In this document: piece by piece, positions 35,028-43,183 of the stretch
Layout: every line of letters begins with the position of its first letter
How positions within the stretch are numbered: the stretch's first letter is position 1
Assembly (NCBI GenBank): GCA_017467515.1
Contig: JAFUSU010000025.1
Location: 1 to 43,183 of the forward strand
From: Alphaproteobacteria bacterium
GTDB lineage: Bacteria > Pseudomonadota > Alphaproteobacteria > RF32 > CAG-239
Direction: 5' to 3'
DNA: 43,183 bases
Position numbers and translations under genes: made by a program
The notes under the pieces: generated by a model
Database searches by the model: none
Told to the model about the DNA's origin: nothing
Seen by the model: the letters and a program-made list of their open reading frames with translations, nothing else

Positions 35028-35453
35028 CTACGCTTCATCGTCGTAAGTTTTTTCCATACGCTCATGACGTTCCTGAGCCTCAATAGAAAGTGTTGCTACC
35101 GGACGAGCTTCCAATCTATCCAAACCGATCGGTTCACCTGTTTCTTCACAAAAACCGTAAGATCCGTTTTCGATACGCGCTAAAGCATCATCTATTTTAC
35201 TGATTAATTTACGTGCACGATCTTTGGTTCTTAAATCTAAAGCTTTATCTGTTTCAAGAGAAGCACGATCAATGTCGTCAGGTTGATTCAAACCGCCTTG
35301 ACGCAAATCTTCCAATGTATCTTCGGATTGATTGACCAGAGATTTTTTCCAATTCAACAATTTTTGGCGAAAATATTCTACTTGAAGTTCATTCATATAT
35401 TCTTCGTCTGCGCTCGGCTTATAATCAGGCGGTAAGATAACGGTCGTTTCCAT
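35028..35453 (-). CDS. dksA: RNA polymerase-binding protein DksA
   Basis: Secondary-channel factor that works with ppGpp in the stringent response. The coiled-coil with the acidic tip is around residues 30-105 (LRQGGLNQPDDIDRASLETD). The C-terminal globular part reads YGFCEETGEPIGLDRLEARP then TLSIEAQERHE, with a single cysteine in place of the four-cysteine zinc site of E. coli DksA. This cysteine-poor form is usual in alphaproteobacteria. The ATG at 35453 has AAGGAG 6 bases upstream; the ATG at 35459 is too close to it. Length 141. Confidence 0.93.
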   Translation of the reverse strand: METTVILPPDYKPSADEEYMNELQVEYFRQKLLNWKKSLVNQSEDTLEDLRQGGLNQPDDIDRASLETDKALDLRTKDRARKLISKIDDALARIENGSYGFCEETGEPIGLDRLEARPVATLSIEAQERHERMEKTYDDEA

Positions 35454-35537
35454 TTTCATCTCCTTAAAAACGATATAATTTATATGAAAGTACAGCCTTT
35501 AAACTATTACTTCAAGAAAAAAAACGCTGTTATAAGC

Positions 35538-35957
35538 TTATTTCATCAATTTAGCGAGCTCGACTTCAACACGCAATTCTATTTCTTCAACAATTTCATT
35601 TATGCGAGAATCCTGCGCTTCAAATTTCTGCTCACGAACAAATTTCATAATATCCATCAGTTCTTCTTTTGCAATGTATCCGCGCAATAAACCGTTACGA
35701 ATTGCTTCAAGTTTATCTAAAAGCGTCTGTCCCCGCTCCAATTGTTTTTTGCGCAACGTTTTTTCTTCTTCTTCCCCCACCATTTGTGCCGCAAAAATTG
35801 CATCGGCAGGAGACAAAGGAGATGCCCCTGAAATAGCTTCAGAGGAAGTTTGCATTATATCTTGCAGATATGCCGAAAAATTTCCCCCTGATGTTGTTTT
35901 TTTCGTCTTTGAAAGAGAAGAATCTTTAATCTTGTTAATGTCGCCGACTTGTATCAT
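35538..35957 (-). CDS. fliX: FliX-like flagellar assembly regulator
   Basis: A 139-residue protein resembling FliX, which in Caulobacter couples flagellar basal-body assembly to the sigma-54 activator FlbD. The Gly/Ser-rich N-terminal part with FSAYLQDI, the central EEEKTLRKKQLERGQTLLDKLEAIRNGLLRG and the terminal EIELRVEVELAKLMK are the family pattern as I recall it. No other flagellar gene is in the window. It starts 3 bp after the pilin-like gene and lies upstream of dksA. Confidence 0.72.
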   Translation of the reverse strand: MIQVGDINKIKDSSLSKTKKTTSGGNFSAYLQDIMQTSSEAISGASPLSPADAIFAAQMVGEEEEKTLRKKQLERGQTLLDKLEAIRNGLLRGYIAKEELMDIMKFVREQKFEAQDSRINEIVEEIELRVEVELAKLMK

Positions 35958-35960
35958 AGC

Positions 35961-36566
35961 TTATCTAAACTCCCAAGTAATCGAAACAAGCTTATTGGTA
36001 TTTTTTCCTGCCTCACTCAAACAAGTGTCCATTGCCATCCCCTCAGTAATCGGTAAAACTTTAGAATCATCGCCGGTTGTTGCATAAACAGGCCACGTAT
36101 ATTTAACCGTACCGATTTTTATACTCAAAAGATTAGCACTATCTCTGTCCGGCCAAGTAATCGTCGCCATATCAACGCAAACTCTCCTGTCCAAATTCTT
36201 AAACGTAATGGAAAAACTGGTGCTTGAGCTGCTTAATTCATTGGTGTAATTCACGTTTTTCAGTTCCACATCACCGCCGAAAACGTGCCTGATGGCATTA
36301 TCCCCTGCCTTCATATTCTGAGGAATAACATTATCCTTAATAAGTTTTTTCAACGTATCCGTTTTAGATAAATCATTATAATTACCGGCTGCGGCATAAA
36401 ATCTGGATATATTTTTTTGCAAAGAGGTAACTTGTATTAATCCTTGGCTTACTCGATAATGATTCAGCGCACTATCAATTAAATGATAGACGCTTGCTGC
36501 CAAAACGCCAAGGATTCCAAGAACTCCCATCATTTCAATCATTGTTGAACCACGTTCGTTACGCAC
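35961..36566 (-). CDS. Type IV pilin-like protein
   Basis: A 201-residue prepilin-like protein. The short basic leader MRNERG is followed by STMIEMMGVLGILGVLAAS, giving a prepilin peptidase site with Gly at -1 and Glu at +5 and the hydrophobic helix typical of type IV pilins and pseudopilins. The globular part contains two cysteines (RRVCVDMATI and MDTCLSE) that could form the C-terminal disulfide loop. The GTG start at 36566 is preceded by AGAGGAG. It may be a PilS-like or type II secretion pseudopilin; no assembly genes are nearby. Confidence 0.85.
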   Translation of the reverse strand: MRNERGSTMIEMMGVLGILGVLAASVYHLIDSALNHYRVSQGLIQVTSLQKNISRFYAAAGNYNDLSKTDTLKKLIKDNVIPQNMKAGDNAIRHVFGGDVELKNVNYTNELSSSSTSFSITFKNLDRRVCVDMATITWPDRDSANLLSIKIGTVKYTWPVYATTGDDSKVLPITEGMAMDTCLSEAGKNTNKLVSITWEFR

Positions 36567-36600
36567 TTTTTTTCTCCTCTGAAGGCTTCTTTTGTAACAT

Positions 36601-36629
36601 AATGTAAAATATTTTTATCATTTTAACAA
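36601..36629 (-). promoter_or_regulatory. Promoter of the pilin-fliX block
   Basis: Minus strand TTGTTA (36624-36629) and TACATT (36601-36606) with a 17-bp spacer, 34 bp upstream of the GTG start of the pilin-like gene. Confidence 0.5.
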
Positions 36630-36639
36630 TATTTTTTAC

Positions 36640-36667
36640 TTCACATTTTAGATTTTTTGTATATAGT
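36640..36667 (+). promoter_or_regulatory. Probable promoter of the outer-membrane protein gene
   Basis: TTCACA (36640-36645) and TATAGT (36662-36667) with a 16-bp spacer, 47 bp upstream of the start. The leader has a small CAAC/GTTG hairpin and a GAAAGGAAA ribosome binding site, suggesting good expression. Confidence 0.4.
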
Positions 36668-36714
36668 AAATTTAGCAACCTTAGAGTTGTTTTCATATAT
36701 GAAAGGAAATTAAA

Positions 36715-37263
36715 ATGAAAAATACTATTGCTACATTGTTAGTTGCTGTTTCTGCTTTTGCTATGAATGCAAACGCTGCTGATTTTAGACCTTATGTAGG
36801 TGTTGATTACAACTACGACAACGGTAACGGTAATGATTTCAATTCCGGTACTGTTAATGTTGGTACACAATTCAATGATTACTTCGGAACAGAAGTTTTC
36901 TATCAAAAATCTGACAGCGATGTTAAAACTTATGGTGAATTAAGACAGCAAACACGTAGTTTTGATGCTTATGGTATTGACTTCAATGGCTACCTCCCAA
37001 TGGGTTGTGAGCAAGAGTTTGCCTTAATCGGCTCTCTCGGCGTTGGTGAATACACATTTAACACAGGCTATAATGTAGCTGCTAATTTGAACAATCGTGA
37101 CCACGGTATCGGTTATCGTTTCGGCTTAGGTGGCTTATACAATGTAACAAACAATGTTGCATTAAAAGCTATGGCTCGCTATGTTAAATTCAACAAATTG
37201 GCTGATGAAACAGAAGAAACCGATATGATGGAATACACAGCAGGTGTTAGATATAACTTCTAA
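36715..37263 (+). CDS. Outer-membrane beta-barrel protein
   Basis: A 182-residue protein with a signal peptide ending ANA (about residue 21). The mature sequence alternates hydrophobic and polar residues in eight likely strands (FRPYVGVDYNYDNG, TVNVGTQFNDYFGTEVFYQ, and so on) and ends YTAGVRYNF with a C-terminal Phe, the outer-membrane insertion signal. It resembles small OmpA/OmpX-type or opacity-like barrels of 8 strands. The codon pattern and ribosome binding site suggest abundance. Monocistronic with its own terminator. Confidence 0.87.
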   Translation: MKNTIATLLVAVSAFAMNANAADFRPYVGVDYNYDNGNGNDFNSGTVNVGTQFNDYFGTEVFYQKSDSDVKTYGELRQQTRSFDAYGIDFNGYLPMGCEQEFALIGSLGVGEYTFNTGYNVAANLNNRDHGIGYRFGLGGLYNVTNNVALKAMARYVKFNKLADETEETDMMEYTAGVRYNF

Positions 37264-37283
37264 TCACTTCTGAAGTGTTTTAC

Positions 37284-37315
37284 AAGGAGGAGGTCTTTTG
37301 ATTTCCTCCTTTTTT
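37284..37315 (+). terminator. Terminator of the outer-membrane protein gene
   Basis: AAGGAGGA and its complement TCCTCCTT form the stem, followed by TTTTTT. A second small hairpin (CACTT-CTG-AAGTG) lies just before it. Confidence 0.8.
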
Positions 37316-37337
37316 CATAAATAAGGAAAAACATATA

Positions 37338-37841
37338 ATGAAAAAAATTTTATGCTTTTTATGTTGTTTAGCTTTCTTTTGCGGTTGTAAAGATAAAGAC
37401 ACTTCTCAGGAAGTCATACAACAAGATTTAGTACAAGTCGAGCTTCCTGCTGACTTTGAAACAATGCTCTTTGATTTTCAAAAGGGAAACTTGCCTGAAA
37501 CCTGTCAGACAAACAATGACTTAATCTGCGCTATTGAAAAAACGGTTAAATGCGCCCTTGAGCCGACACAAACCTATTGTGATAAAAATAAAATGCCCGA
37601 TTTTTTATTTTTTGACGATGCAATGTTCTCTCAGGATGATGTTGAAGGACGTCCGACCAAACAAAGCTTTAAACTCTTGAAGACGAAACCGCTTGATCAT
37701 TCAACTTTAGAAGTTTACACACAAGGTGACTGTGACAGTAATTGGTTCGGCGCATGCAGGGGCAACATCATTTATGTTATGGATAACAGCTCCGGACAAT
37801 GGATTGTCAAAGAAATTTATGCCGTTGAAACGATTCGTTAA
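37338..37841 (+). CDS. Hypothetical lipoprotein, 167 residues
   Basis: A lipoprotein by its signal sequence MKKILCFLCCLAFFCGC, whose lipobox-like end FCGC points to lipidation at Cys17, although Phe/Cys at -3/-2 is atypical. The mature part contains three pairs of cysteines (PETCQTNNDLICAIEKTVKCALE, QTYCDK, GDCDSNWFGACRG) and ends with an acidic-to-basic strand-like region around IYVMDNSSGQWIVKEIYAVE. Function not recognised. It follows the barrel gene's terminator and has its own ATAAGGA ribosome binding site. Confidence 0.75.
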   Translation: MKKILCFLCCLAFFCGCKDKDTSQEVIQQDLVQVELPADFETMLFDFQKGNLPETCQTNNDLICAIEKTVKCALEPTQTYCDKNKMPDFLFFDDAMFSQDDVEGRPTKQSFKLLKTKPLDHSTLEVYTQGDCDSNWFGACRGNIIYVMDNSSGQWIVKEIYAVETIR

Positions 37842-37869
37842 AAAAAGACGTCAATTGACGTCTTTTTTT
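37840..37869. terminator. Bidirectional terminator, lipoprotein gene / rsfS
   Basis: A perfect 30-bp palindrome with 15-base arms (seven A, then GACGTCAA and the complement) lying directly between two convergent genes. Because there is no true loop, the tip must open; the A/T runs allow function in both directions. Confidence 0.85.
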
Positions 37870-38225
37870 TACATTTCCGGTCTGGTTTTAACAACTGCCT
37901 GCCACATTTTTTCGATATTATAAAATTCTCTGACTTCCGGCTTAAAAATATGAATAATGACATCAAAAGCATCAATCAGCACCCAGTCGGCTTTTTCTTC
38001 TCCTTCGGCCATAGATTTATAGCCGGCTGCTTTTAGATTCATTTGGACTTTTTCGGACAAGGAAGCCACATGGCGTTGAGAAGTACCACTGGCAACGATC
38101 ATAAAGGACGCCAAAGATGTTTTACCTCTTAAATCCATCACGACAACATCATCTGCTTTATTATCCTCCAGCGTTTGCTTAACAATGTTCAGAATCTTTT
38201 CATCATCTTGCTTTATTTCAGACAC
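37869..38225 (-). CDS. rsfS: Ribosomal silencing factor RsfS
   Basis: Binds ribosomal protein L14 and blocks subunit joining in slow growth. The 118 residues from GTG 38225 include LEDNKADDVVVMDLRGKTSLASFMIVASGTSQRHVASL and EKADWVLIDAFDVIIHIFKPEVREFYNIEKMW, standard for the family. GTG is preferred because TTAGGAG lies upstream at fair spacing and the longer ATG start would overlap obgE by 19 bases. Downstream of obgE in the rplU-rpmA-obgE-rsfS order. Confidence 0.93.
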   Translation of the reverse strand: MSEIKQDDEKILNIVKQTLEDNKADDVVVMDLRGKTSLASFMIVASGTSQRHVASLSEKVQMNLKAAGYKSMAEGEEKADWVLIDAFDVIIHIFKPEVREFYNIEKMWQAVVKTRPEM

Positions 38226-38239
38226 GTTTTTTCTAACTC

Positions 38240-39304
<1,065 letters not shown>

Positions 39305-39312
39305 TCATACTA

Positions 39313-39345
39313 AAGAAAAAAATAGAGGGGGCTTATCACCCCCTC
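39313..39345 (-). terminator. Terminator after rpmA
   Basis: On the minus strand GAGGGGG (stem also at 39325-39331) and CCCCCTC pair with a 7-nt loop, followed by TATTTTTTTC. It separates the ribosomal protein pair from obgE and could limit obgE-rsfS expression. Confidence 0.75.
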
Positions 39346-39367
39346 CGCCGAATTATTCTTATAAGAC

Positions 39368-39622
39368 TTACTCGCTTACAACAGAAACGACTGTCTTATC
39401 ATCAAAATTTTTGCTGAATTTAACTTTACCTTCAGTTAAAGCAAAGATAGTGTGGTCTTTTCCCAAACCAACATTTTCACCGGCATGATACTTTGTACCG
39501 CGCTGACGAACAATGATGTTACCGGGAATAACAGCCTGACCGCCACTTTTTTTCAAACCTAAACGACGTCCGATAGAATCACGTCCGTTATTTGAGCTAC
39601 CACCTGACTTTTTATGTGCCAT
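39368..39622 (-). CDS. rpmA: 50S ribosomal protein L27
   Basis: Large-subunit protein near the peptidyl transferase centre. The 84 residues begin [20 protein letters not shown] with the flexible N-terminal arm, and continue [20 protein letters not shown]. The arm begins directly at MAHKK, with no Firmicutes-type processed extension. It follows rplU by 20 bp. Confidence 0.98.
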   Translation of the reverse strand: MAHKKSGGSSNNGRDSIGRRLGLKKSGGQAVIPGNIIVRQRGTKYHAGENVGLGKDHTIFALTEGKVKFSKNFDDKTVVSVVSE

Positions 39623-39642
39623 TTTAAATCTCCTACCTCAAA

Positions 39643-39945
39643 TTACTTACCGCAAACTTCGGTAATTTTAACCAACGTGATACTTTGTCTGTGACCGTTT
39701 TTACGGCGATAATTCTGTCTTCTTTTCTTTTTGAAGACGATAACTTTTGCATCACGAGCCTGTTTCAAAACCGTACCTTTAACGCTGGCGCCGTCGATTA
39801 ATGGTGTTCCATATTTATCGTCCAAAGCCAAAACTTCATTAAAGATAACTTCTTTTCCTTCTTCTGCGGAAAGTTTTTCAAGTTTAACGACATCACCAGC
39901 CGCAACCTTATATTGTTTTCCGCCGGATTTAATTACTGCATACAT
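39643..39945 (-). CDS. rplU: 50S ribosomal protein L21
   Basis: Large-subunit 23S rRNA-binding protein. The 100 residues start MYAVIKSGGKQYKVAAGDVV and contain the basic VIVFKKKRRQNYRRKNGHRQ loop, both typical. First gene of the rplU-rpmA pair with a strong promoter 40-75 bp upstream. Confidence 0.98.
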   Translation of the reverse strand: MYAVIKSGGKQYKVAAGDVVKLEKLSAEEGKEVIFNEVLALDDKYGTPLIDGASVKGTVLKQARDAKVIVFKKKRRQNYRRKNGHRQSITLVKITEVCGK

Positions 39946-39992
39946 TTTAATTCACCTAATTTTAAGATTTTAAACATAAAACGTTGTTTTGC

Positions 39993-40020
39993 ACTATACA
40001 TAAGTTTTTCACGGTGTCAA
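39993..40020 (-). promoter_or_regulatory. rplU-rpmA promoter
   Basis: Minus strand TTGACA (40015-40020) and TATAGT (39993-39998) with a 16-bp spacer, giving a leader of about 40 nt. Confidence 0.65.
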
Positions 40021-40046
40021 CAAAAATATCACAATTTCAGCGATTT

Positions 40047-40568
40047 TTAGCGATTTTTTCGCCGATGCAGACGTCTGTAATACTCCGGACGCATAAATTT
40101 TCCCTGCCAGACTCCGTTTTTTTCTCTCTGAGCCGTTTTTTCAGCCGTCGTATATTTCTTATTTTCCGTCCGATAGGTAACCGCCCAACCGGCTTCTATC
40201 ATCGCCAAATTCAAATTTTTACCATTTGCAAAACAAACGGATAATTCTCTGCCGTATCTGTCTTTTTGATGAGTATTGCAGGAAACCTTATAATTTGCCT
40301 GTTTCAACAAATTTTTTAGATATAGTTGAGATTCTCGTCCGCAATCATATTTTTGTTTTTGAAAATCATAACAATATTGCTTGTATTCCGGAGCATCTAT
40401 TCCCTTTAATCTGATACGGCGCTGACCTATTTCCAAACTGTCACCGTCTACAACTTTAACAAATTCGGCCGATGCGGAAGAATAGTATCCGGCGGCAATA
40501 ACAACGACGAGAAATAAAATTCCGCAAATTTCGCCGATTCTCTGTGGCTTAAAAAAATAAAAATTCAT
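40047..40568 (-). CDS. Thermonuclease (SNase-like) family protein
   Basis: A 173-residue nuclease-like protein. A hydrophobic N-terminal segment (about 14-32) is a membrane anchor or uncleaved signal, so it probably acts outside the cytoplasm. The SNase domain has VVDGDSLEIGQRRIRLKGID with the Arg and Asp of the active site, then DRYGRELSVCFANGKNLNLAMIEAGWA. Four or five cysteines in the domain (YCYDFQKQKYDCG, VSCNTH, VCFAN) suggest disulfides. The C-terminus is very basic. Monocistronic on the minus strand, promoter at 40614-40642. Confidence 0.88.
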   Translation of the reverse strand: MNFYFFKPQRIGEICGILFLVVVIAAGYYSSASAEFVKVVDGDSLEIGQRRIRLKGIDAPEYKQYCYDFQKQKYDCGRESQLYLKNLLKQANYKVSCNTHQKDRYGRELSVCFANGKNLNLAMIEAGWAVTYRTENKKYTTAEKTAQREKNGVWQGKFMRPEYYRRLHRRKNR

Positions 40569-40613
40569 TGAATAACCTAAAAAAAAACTTTGTTGTTTCT
40601 CTGTCTTTCATTT

Positions 40614-40642
40614 ATGATAACGACAGATTTCAATATAAACAA
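40614..40642 (-). promoter_or_regulatory. Probable promoter of the thermonuclease gene
   Basis: Minus strand TTGTTT (40637-40642) and TATCAT (40614-40619) with a 17-bp spacer, 46 bp upstream of the start codon and overlapping the leader of the divergent lipoprotein gene. Confidence 0.4.
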
Positions 40643-40653
40643 GGGTTAAAACC

Positions 40654-41505
40654 GTGTCAAATACAAAGCGACAATTAATTGCATTATCCATTATGCTGGC
40701 GGCTGTTGCCGGTTGCAATATAACAATGAAACCAAGTAACAAAGTTGCCGAAGTTTTCCGCTCAACACCTGCCGGAAACGGCGAGGCCACAAATCTCCCT
40801 GTTCATATGCCTGATGCCTTTATCGTTTGCCGAGATAAACAGTGTGCTCCGGCAAATTTATCAATGTCTTCAGAATATATTTACAACAGCTTGGTTAGTT
40901 TATTTCAAAACAACAATCACCATACGGCCCTTGTTTGCGAAGGGAATGACAGCACACATTCTTGTATCGAAACTTATGTTTCTATGCCGATTACCGTTGG
41001 GGTAACACCGGCCTATGCATATATTGACTCGGTTAAAATCAGTGATGTCAGTATTAACAAAGGGAAAAAATCCATCAATTTATTGTTAAATTATAACCTG
41101 ACCTACAATGGTCAGACACCGGAATGTACCCCTGCCAAAACACTGACTTTTGTTCAAAATGCGGCCAATATCATTATGGAAGATGGCGGCTATAATTGTA
41201 AAATGACAACGATCAGCTCAACCAACATCAAAACCCTGTTTGCCATTGACTATATTGATTTAGACTATGGCTTTATCGGCGGATATTATTCTATTGGTCT
41301 ATCCGGTCCGGCATACGGGGGCGGCAACGGTTATATGTTGATCAGATTACCACGCGATGCTTATCCTCTATCGCCACAGTTAAAAGCGCCTAAAGAACAG
41401 AAATCTCGCTACGAGGTTATCCCTGAAAGTTCTATCACAGGCGATCCGGAAGCTGCCGATGACGCTATCTTTGAGAATGTTCAAGTTTTCCCGATAAAGA
41501 AATAA
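40654..41505 (+). CDS. Hypothetical lipoprotein, 283 residues
   Basis: A lipoprotein: basic N-terminus, hydrophobic LIALSIMLAAVAGC with a good lipobox at Cys21. The mature part has about six cysteines (VCRDKQCAPAN, LVCEGNDSTHSCIE, ECTPAK, NCKMT) and beta-rich segments with Gly/Tyr (YGFIGGYYSIGLSGPAYGGG), then a Pro/Glu/Lys-rich tail. Not recognised. The start is GTG at 40654 with AAGGG about 9 bases upstream. It is probably anchored to the outer membrane and is a substrate of Lnt. No clear terminator follows. Confidence 0.8.
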   Translation: MSNTKRQLIALSIMLAAVAGCNITMKPSNKVAEVFRSTPAGNGEATNLPVHMPDAFIVCRDKQCAPANLSMSSEYIYNSLVSLFQNNNHHTALVCEGNDSTHSCIETYVSMPITVGVTPAYAYIDSVKISDVSINKGKKSINLLLNYNLTYNGQTPECTPAKTLTFVQNAANIIMEDGGYNCKMTTISSTNIKTLFAIDYIDLDYGFIGGYYSIGLSGPAYGGGNGYMLIRLPRDAYPLSPQLKAPKEQKSRYEVIPESSITGDPEAADDAIFENVQVFPIKK

Positions 41506-41544
41506 GAGGCTCTTTTTACTTATAATATAAAAATCCTCAATTTT

Positions 41545-42483
41545 TTAGTTTTTATCACACCTGAACGTTTTATAATTCATATGATATCCATCGCCACACT
41601 CAGTCGGACGATACCAATATTTATAGCCAAAGCCCGCAAAATATCTAGTACAACTCTCAGTACTTACAGCTCCGGTAAAAGAACTGGAATCCGATTGCCA
41701 CCCTTTTGATGCTGGACAGTCGTAATCTCCAGTTGTATGGCATTTTCCTGTTGCTGGCTCGCTATACAATCTATATAGGTGATCGCCATAACCTGACATA
41801 CAGCCCCTACATCTATAATAAATTGTACTACCTGATTGGCAAGAATCGTAACTATCACTATTCTTACAGTTTGGATCACTTTTAGAGGTCAGTTGATATC
41901 TTGCACCATATTCATAAAAATCATAATATGTCACATTTCCTTCAGTATCTGCACTAGAGCCCATAGTTAAATAACAAGGATTTGCAATACATGATTCCAC
42001 AGTATTATAAATTCTATAACCTGAATATTTAGAAACGACATATCCTGCTTCACAAGTGTAACATCTGTATTTCTTAGTTGAACCGGATTGACACTCTTGA
42101 TATCCCCCGCAATGGGAAACATCCTGACTGGTACGCGTATAACCCACACAGCTGTTAATTTCGCAACTACCATTATTATTTATATAACCATCTGCACAAC
42201 CTAGTTTTTTATATTTTTTATTCCAACATTGCTCACAAGATGCCCCTGCCGGACAATTGTCTAAATCAAAACCTTTGCAATCTTGAGCACAAAATACTTT
42301 GCTCTGATCAAACGGACATTTAAGAGTTGCAGTACCTGACGAACAAGAAGTTCCTGTGTATCCCAACTCCTCACAAGTCGGGACTTTAGCACAGGTTTCC
42401 GCGTTGGCTTTTATTGAAAAGGAGAAGGTTATCACAAACAGGCTTGCCCCTATCCTCATTCTGTTTTCTATAGTCGTTCTCAT
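41545..42483 (-). CDS. Cysteine-rich exported protein, 312 residues
   Basis: A signal peptide (MRIGASLFVITFSFSIKANA within the first 30 residues) precedes a mature protein with about 30 cysteines. The first part, TCEELGYTGTSCSSG and LKCPFDQSKVFCAQDC, is followed by repeated short modules such as ECQSGSTKKYRCYTCEAGYV and SCQSGSTIYYRCRGCMSGYG. The spacing C-x4-G-S-T-x-x-Y-x-C-x-x-C-x-x-G-Y recurs, giving a disulfide-rich string of small modules. Probably secreted or surface-exposed. GAGGAGAAAG precedes ATG 42483. It lies 56 bp downstream of a related gene on the same strand. Confidence 0.82.
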   Translation of the reverse strand: MRTTIENRMRIGASLFVITFSFSIKANAETCAKVPTCEELGYTGTSCSSGTATLKCPFDQSKVFCAQDCKGFDLDNCPAGASCEQCWNKKYKKLGCADGYINNNGSCEINSCVGYTRTSQDVSHCGGYQECQSGSTKKYRCYTCEAGYVVSKYSGYRIYNTVESCIANPCYLTMGSSADTEGNVTYYDFYEYGARYQLTSKSDPNCKNSDSYDSCQSGSTIYYRCRGCMSGYGDHLYRLYSEPATGKCHTTGDYDCPASKGWQSDSSSFTGAVSTESCTRYFAGFGYKYWYRPTECGDGYHMNYKTFRCDKN

Positions 42484-42539
42484 TTTCTTTCTCCTCTTTT
42501 GATGTTAATAATTGCTTGTTTTTATAACATTTTTTCCTC

Positions 42540-43183
42540 TTATCCCCCGCTCATCAGACACCGCCAGTCATTACTGCACCAATACGCATAAACATTTATT
42601 TTTCCTGTCGGACAACTAATCATCTCACACAATCCGTTGCTGTTTACACCATAACCAGATTGACACGAATTGCTTTTGCATTTATAAACTTTACTATTTC
42701 CTTGTTTACAGCTTTCAGAACCATTACAATGCCCTATAGTGGCTGTCTCGCTTCCATAGCCGGTGCACGTATGCATAATGCACATACTCCCATTCTTGTC
42801 CCAGCCCTCATAACAAGAGCTGTATCCGTACCGATATTCCGTCCCTGTCTTACACGCTGCCTTAACGACTCCCGCTGTGCCGCCTGGATTGCTCATGTAC
42901 GGGTAATCTTCTTCACTGCATTCGTGAATATTGCACTTACTTCCGCTCTTGTCCCAGCCTTCGTTGCAAGAGCTATAACCGTAATGATAATCATCGCCTG
43001 TTTTGCACGCCGCTTTTAATGTACCTGCCGATACACTCGGACTGCTCGTGTACGGGTAATCGCTTGTACTGCACTGATGCACTTCACATTTATTATTGCT
43101 TAAATCCCAACCGCTGTTACACTTCGTGTACATATATCTGGTCACTAAACTCGAATTTAAAACACATTTCACCGATACAACCG
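42540..43183 (-). CDS. Cysteine-rich repeat protein, 5' end outside the window
   Basis: The frame stays open to the right edge, so the N-terminus is missing; the codon at 43172 (GTG) is not necessarily the start. At least 214 residues are visible, with about 23 cysteines. A 51-residue unit recurs: Y-x-Y-x-x-C-x-x-GWD-x5-C-x-x-H-x-C-S-x-x-DYPY-x-x-x-P-x-x-x-AG-x-x-K-x-ACKTG. The matching DNA period is 153 bp. The C-terminal part changes to modules like those of the neighbouring gene (CNGSESCKQGNSKVYKC). Probably a secreted or surface disulfide-rich repeat protein; the function is unknown. Confidence 0.8.
   Translation of the reverse strand, partial: VVSVKCVLNSSLVTRYMYTKCNSGWDLSNNKCEVHQCSTSDYPYTSSPSVSAGTLKAACKTGDDYHYGYSSCNEGWDKSGSKCNIHECSEEDYPYMSNPGGTAGVVKAACKTGTEYRYGYSSCYEGWDKNGSMCIMHTCTGYGSETATIGHCNGSESCKQGNSKVYKCKSNSCQSGYGVNSNGLCEMISCPTGKINVYAYWCSNDWRCLMSGG
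42750..43172 (-). repeat. 153-bp in-frame tandem repeat
   Basis: Equivalent blocks start with TCCCAGCC or TCCCAACC at 42799, 42952 and 43105, exactly 153 bp (51 codons) apart. The first two copies share most bases over about 110 bp, for example around the AAGAGCT sequence. The third is more diverged and runs into the window edge. Local GC is visibly higher than in the neighbouring genes. Confidence 0.85.

Noticed and set aside
42660..43019. 119-codon plus-strand frame across the repeats
   Set aside because: It mirrors the cysteine-rich repeat gene. The minus frame has regularly spaced cysteines and the 51-codon unit, so it is the real one.
42750..43172. CRISPR array
   Set aside because: The period is 153 bp with sequence conserved throughout the unit and in frame, with no short repeat/unique spacer alternation.

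Overview
The window looks like a chromosomal segment of an AT-rich alphaproteobacterium, probably an uncultured host-associated lineage. The evidence is a set of alphaproteobacterial signatures: a DksA with only one zinc-finger-region cysteine, a FliX homologue, a DUF1150 protein, a CarD/CdnL regulator, the kdsD-lptC-lptA-lptB-rpoN-hpf-ptsN order, and the miaB-phoH-ybeY-corC-lnt-XRE-trmB order. It is Gram-negative: there are Lpt components, Lnt, lipoproteins and a predicted beta-barrel. Placement below class level is inference. No rRNA, tRNA, insertion sequence, prophage or CRISPR array was seen.

Layout. (1) 1-4570, minus strand: the str operon rpsL-rpsG-fusA-tuf with a good promoter. The 3' ends of fusA and tuf each carry a long inverted repeat with the same conserved core hairpin. 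(2) 4571-5100: the only large non-coding gap. It has its own plus-strand promoter and terminator, strong local secondary structure and a possible 35-residue ORF; it is the best candidate for something undescribed. (3) 5171-5995: a lone hypothetical gene. (4) 6184-11971: the envelope and sigma-54 block, kdsD-lptC-lptA-lptB-rpoN, then hpf-ptsN. (5) 12001-18593: DUF1150, an orphan sensor kinase with a cysteine-rich PAS region, infA, a DedA protein, a protein of two degenerate receiver-like halves, a yggT-yggU-folD operon, and a TerB-like gene with a helical hypothetical partner. (6) 18726-25347: miaB-phoH-ybeY-corC-lnt-XRE-trmB. (7) 25351-30731: secreted hypotheticals (one with HExxH), lysS followed by a divergent polysaccharide deacetylase, and a secreted 428-residue protein. 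(8) 30760-33010: lexA behind a perfect 32-bp palindrome, thyA, carD. (9) 33064-36566, minus: pilin-like gene, fliX, dksA, maf, an RNase G-type nuclease, yacG. (10) 36715-40568: a predicted beta-barrel, a lipoprotein, the rplU-rpmA and obgE-rsfS genes, and a thermonuclease. (11) 40654-43183: a lipoprotein and two cysteine-rich exported or surface-type proteins; the last has 153-bp tandem repeats and runs off the right edge.

Together the genes are mostly housekeeping: translation and ribosome assembly or hibernation, LPS precursor synthesis and export, lipoprotein maturation, RNA modification and decay, and folate/thymidylate metabolism. The lineage-specific material is concentrated in the 4.6-6.0 kb, 17-18.6 kb, 25.3-30.7 kb and 40.6-43.2 kb intervals. 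Start codons were moved inward from the longest ORF where a ribosome binding site or family length argued for it. All family assignments were made by eye from the protein sequence.
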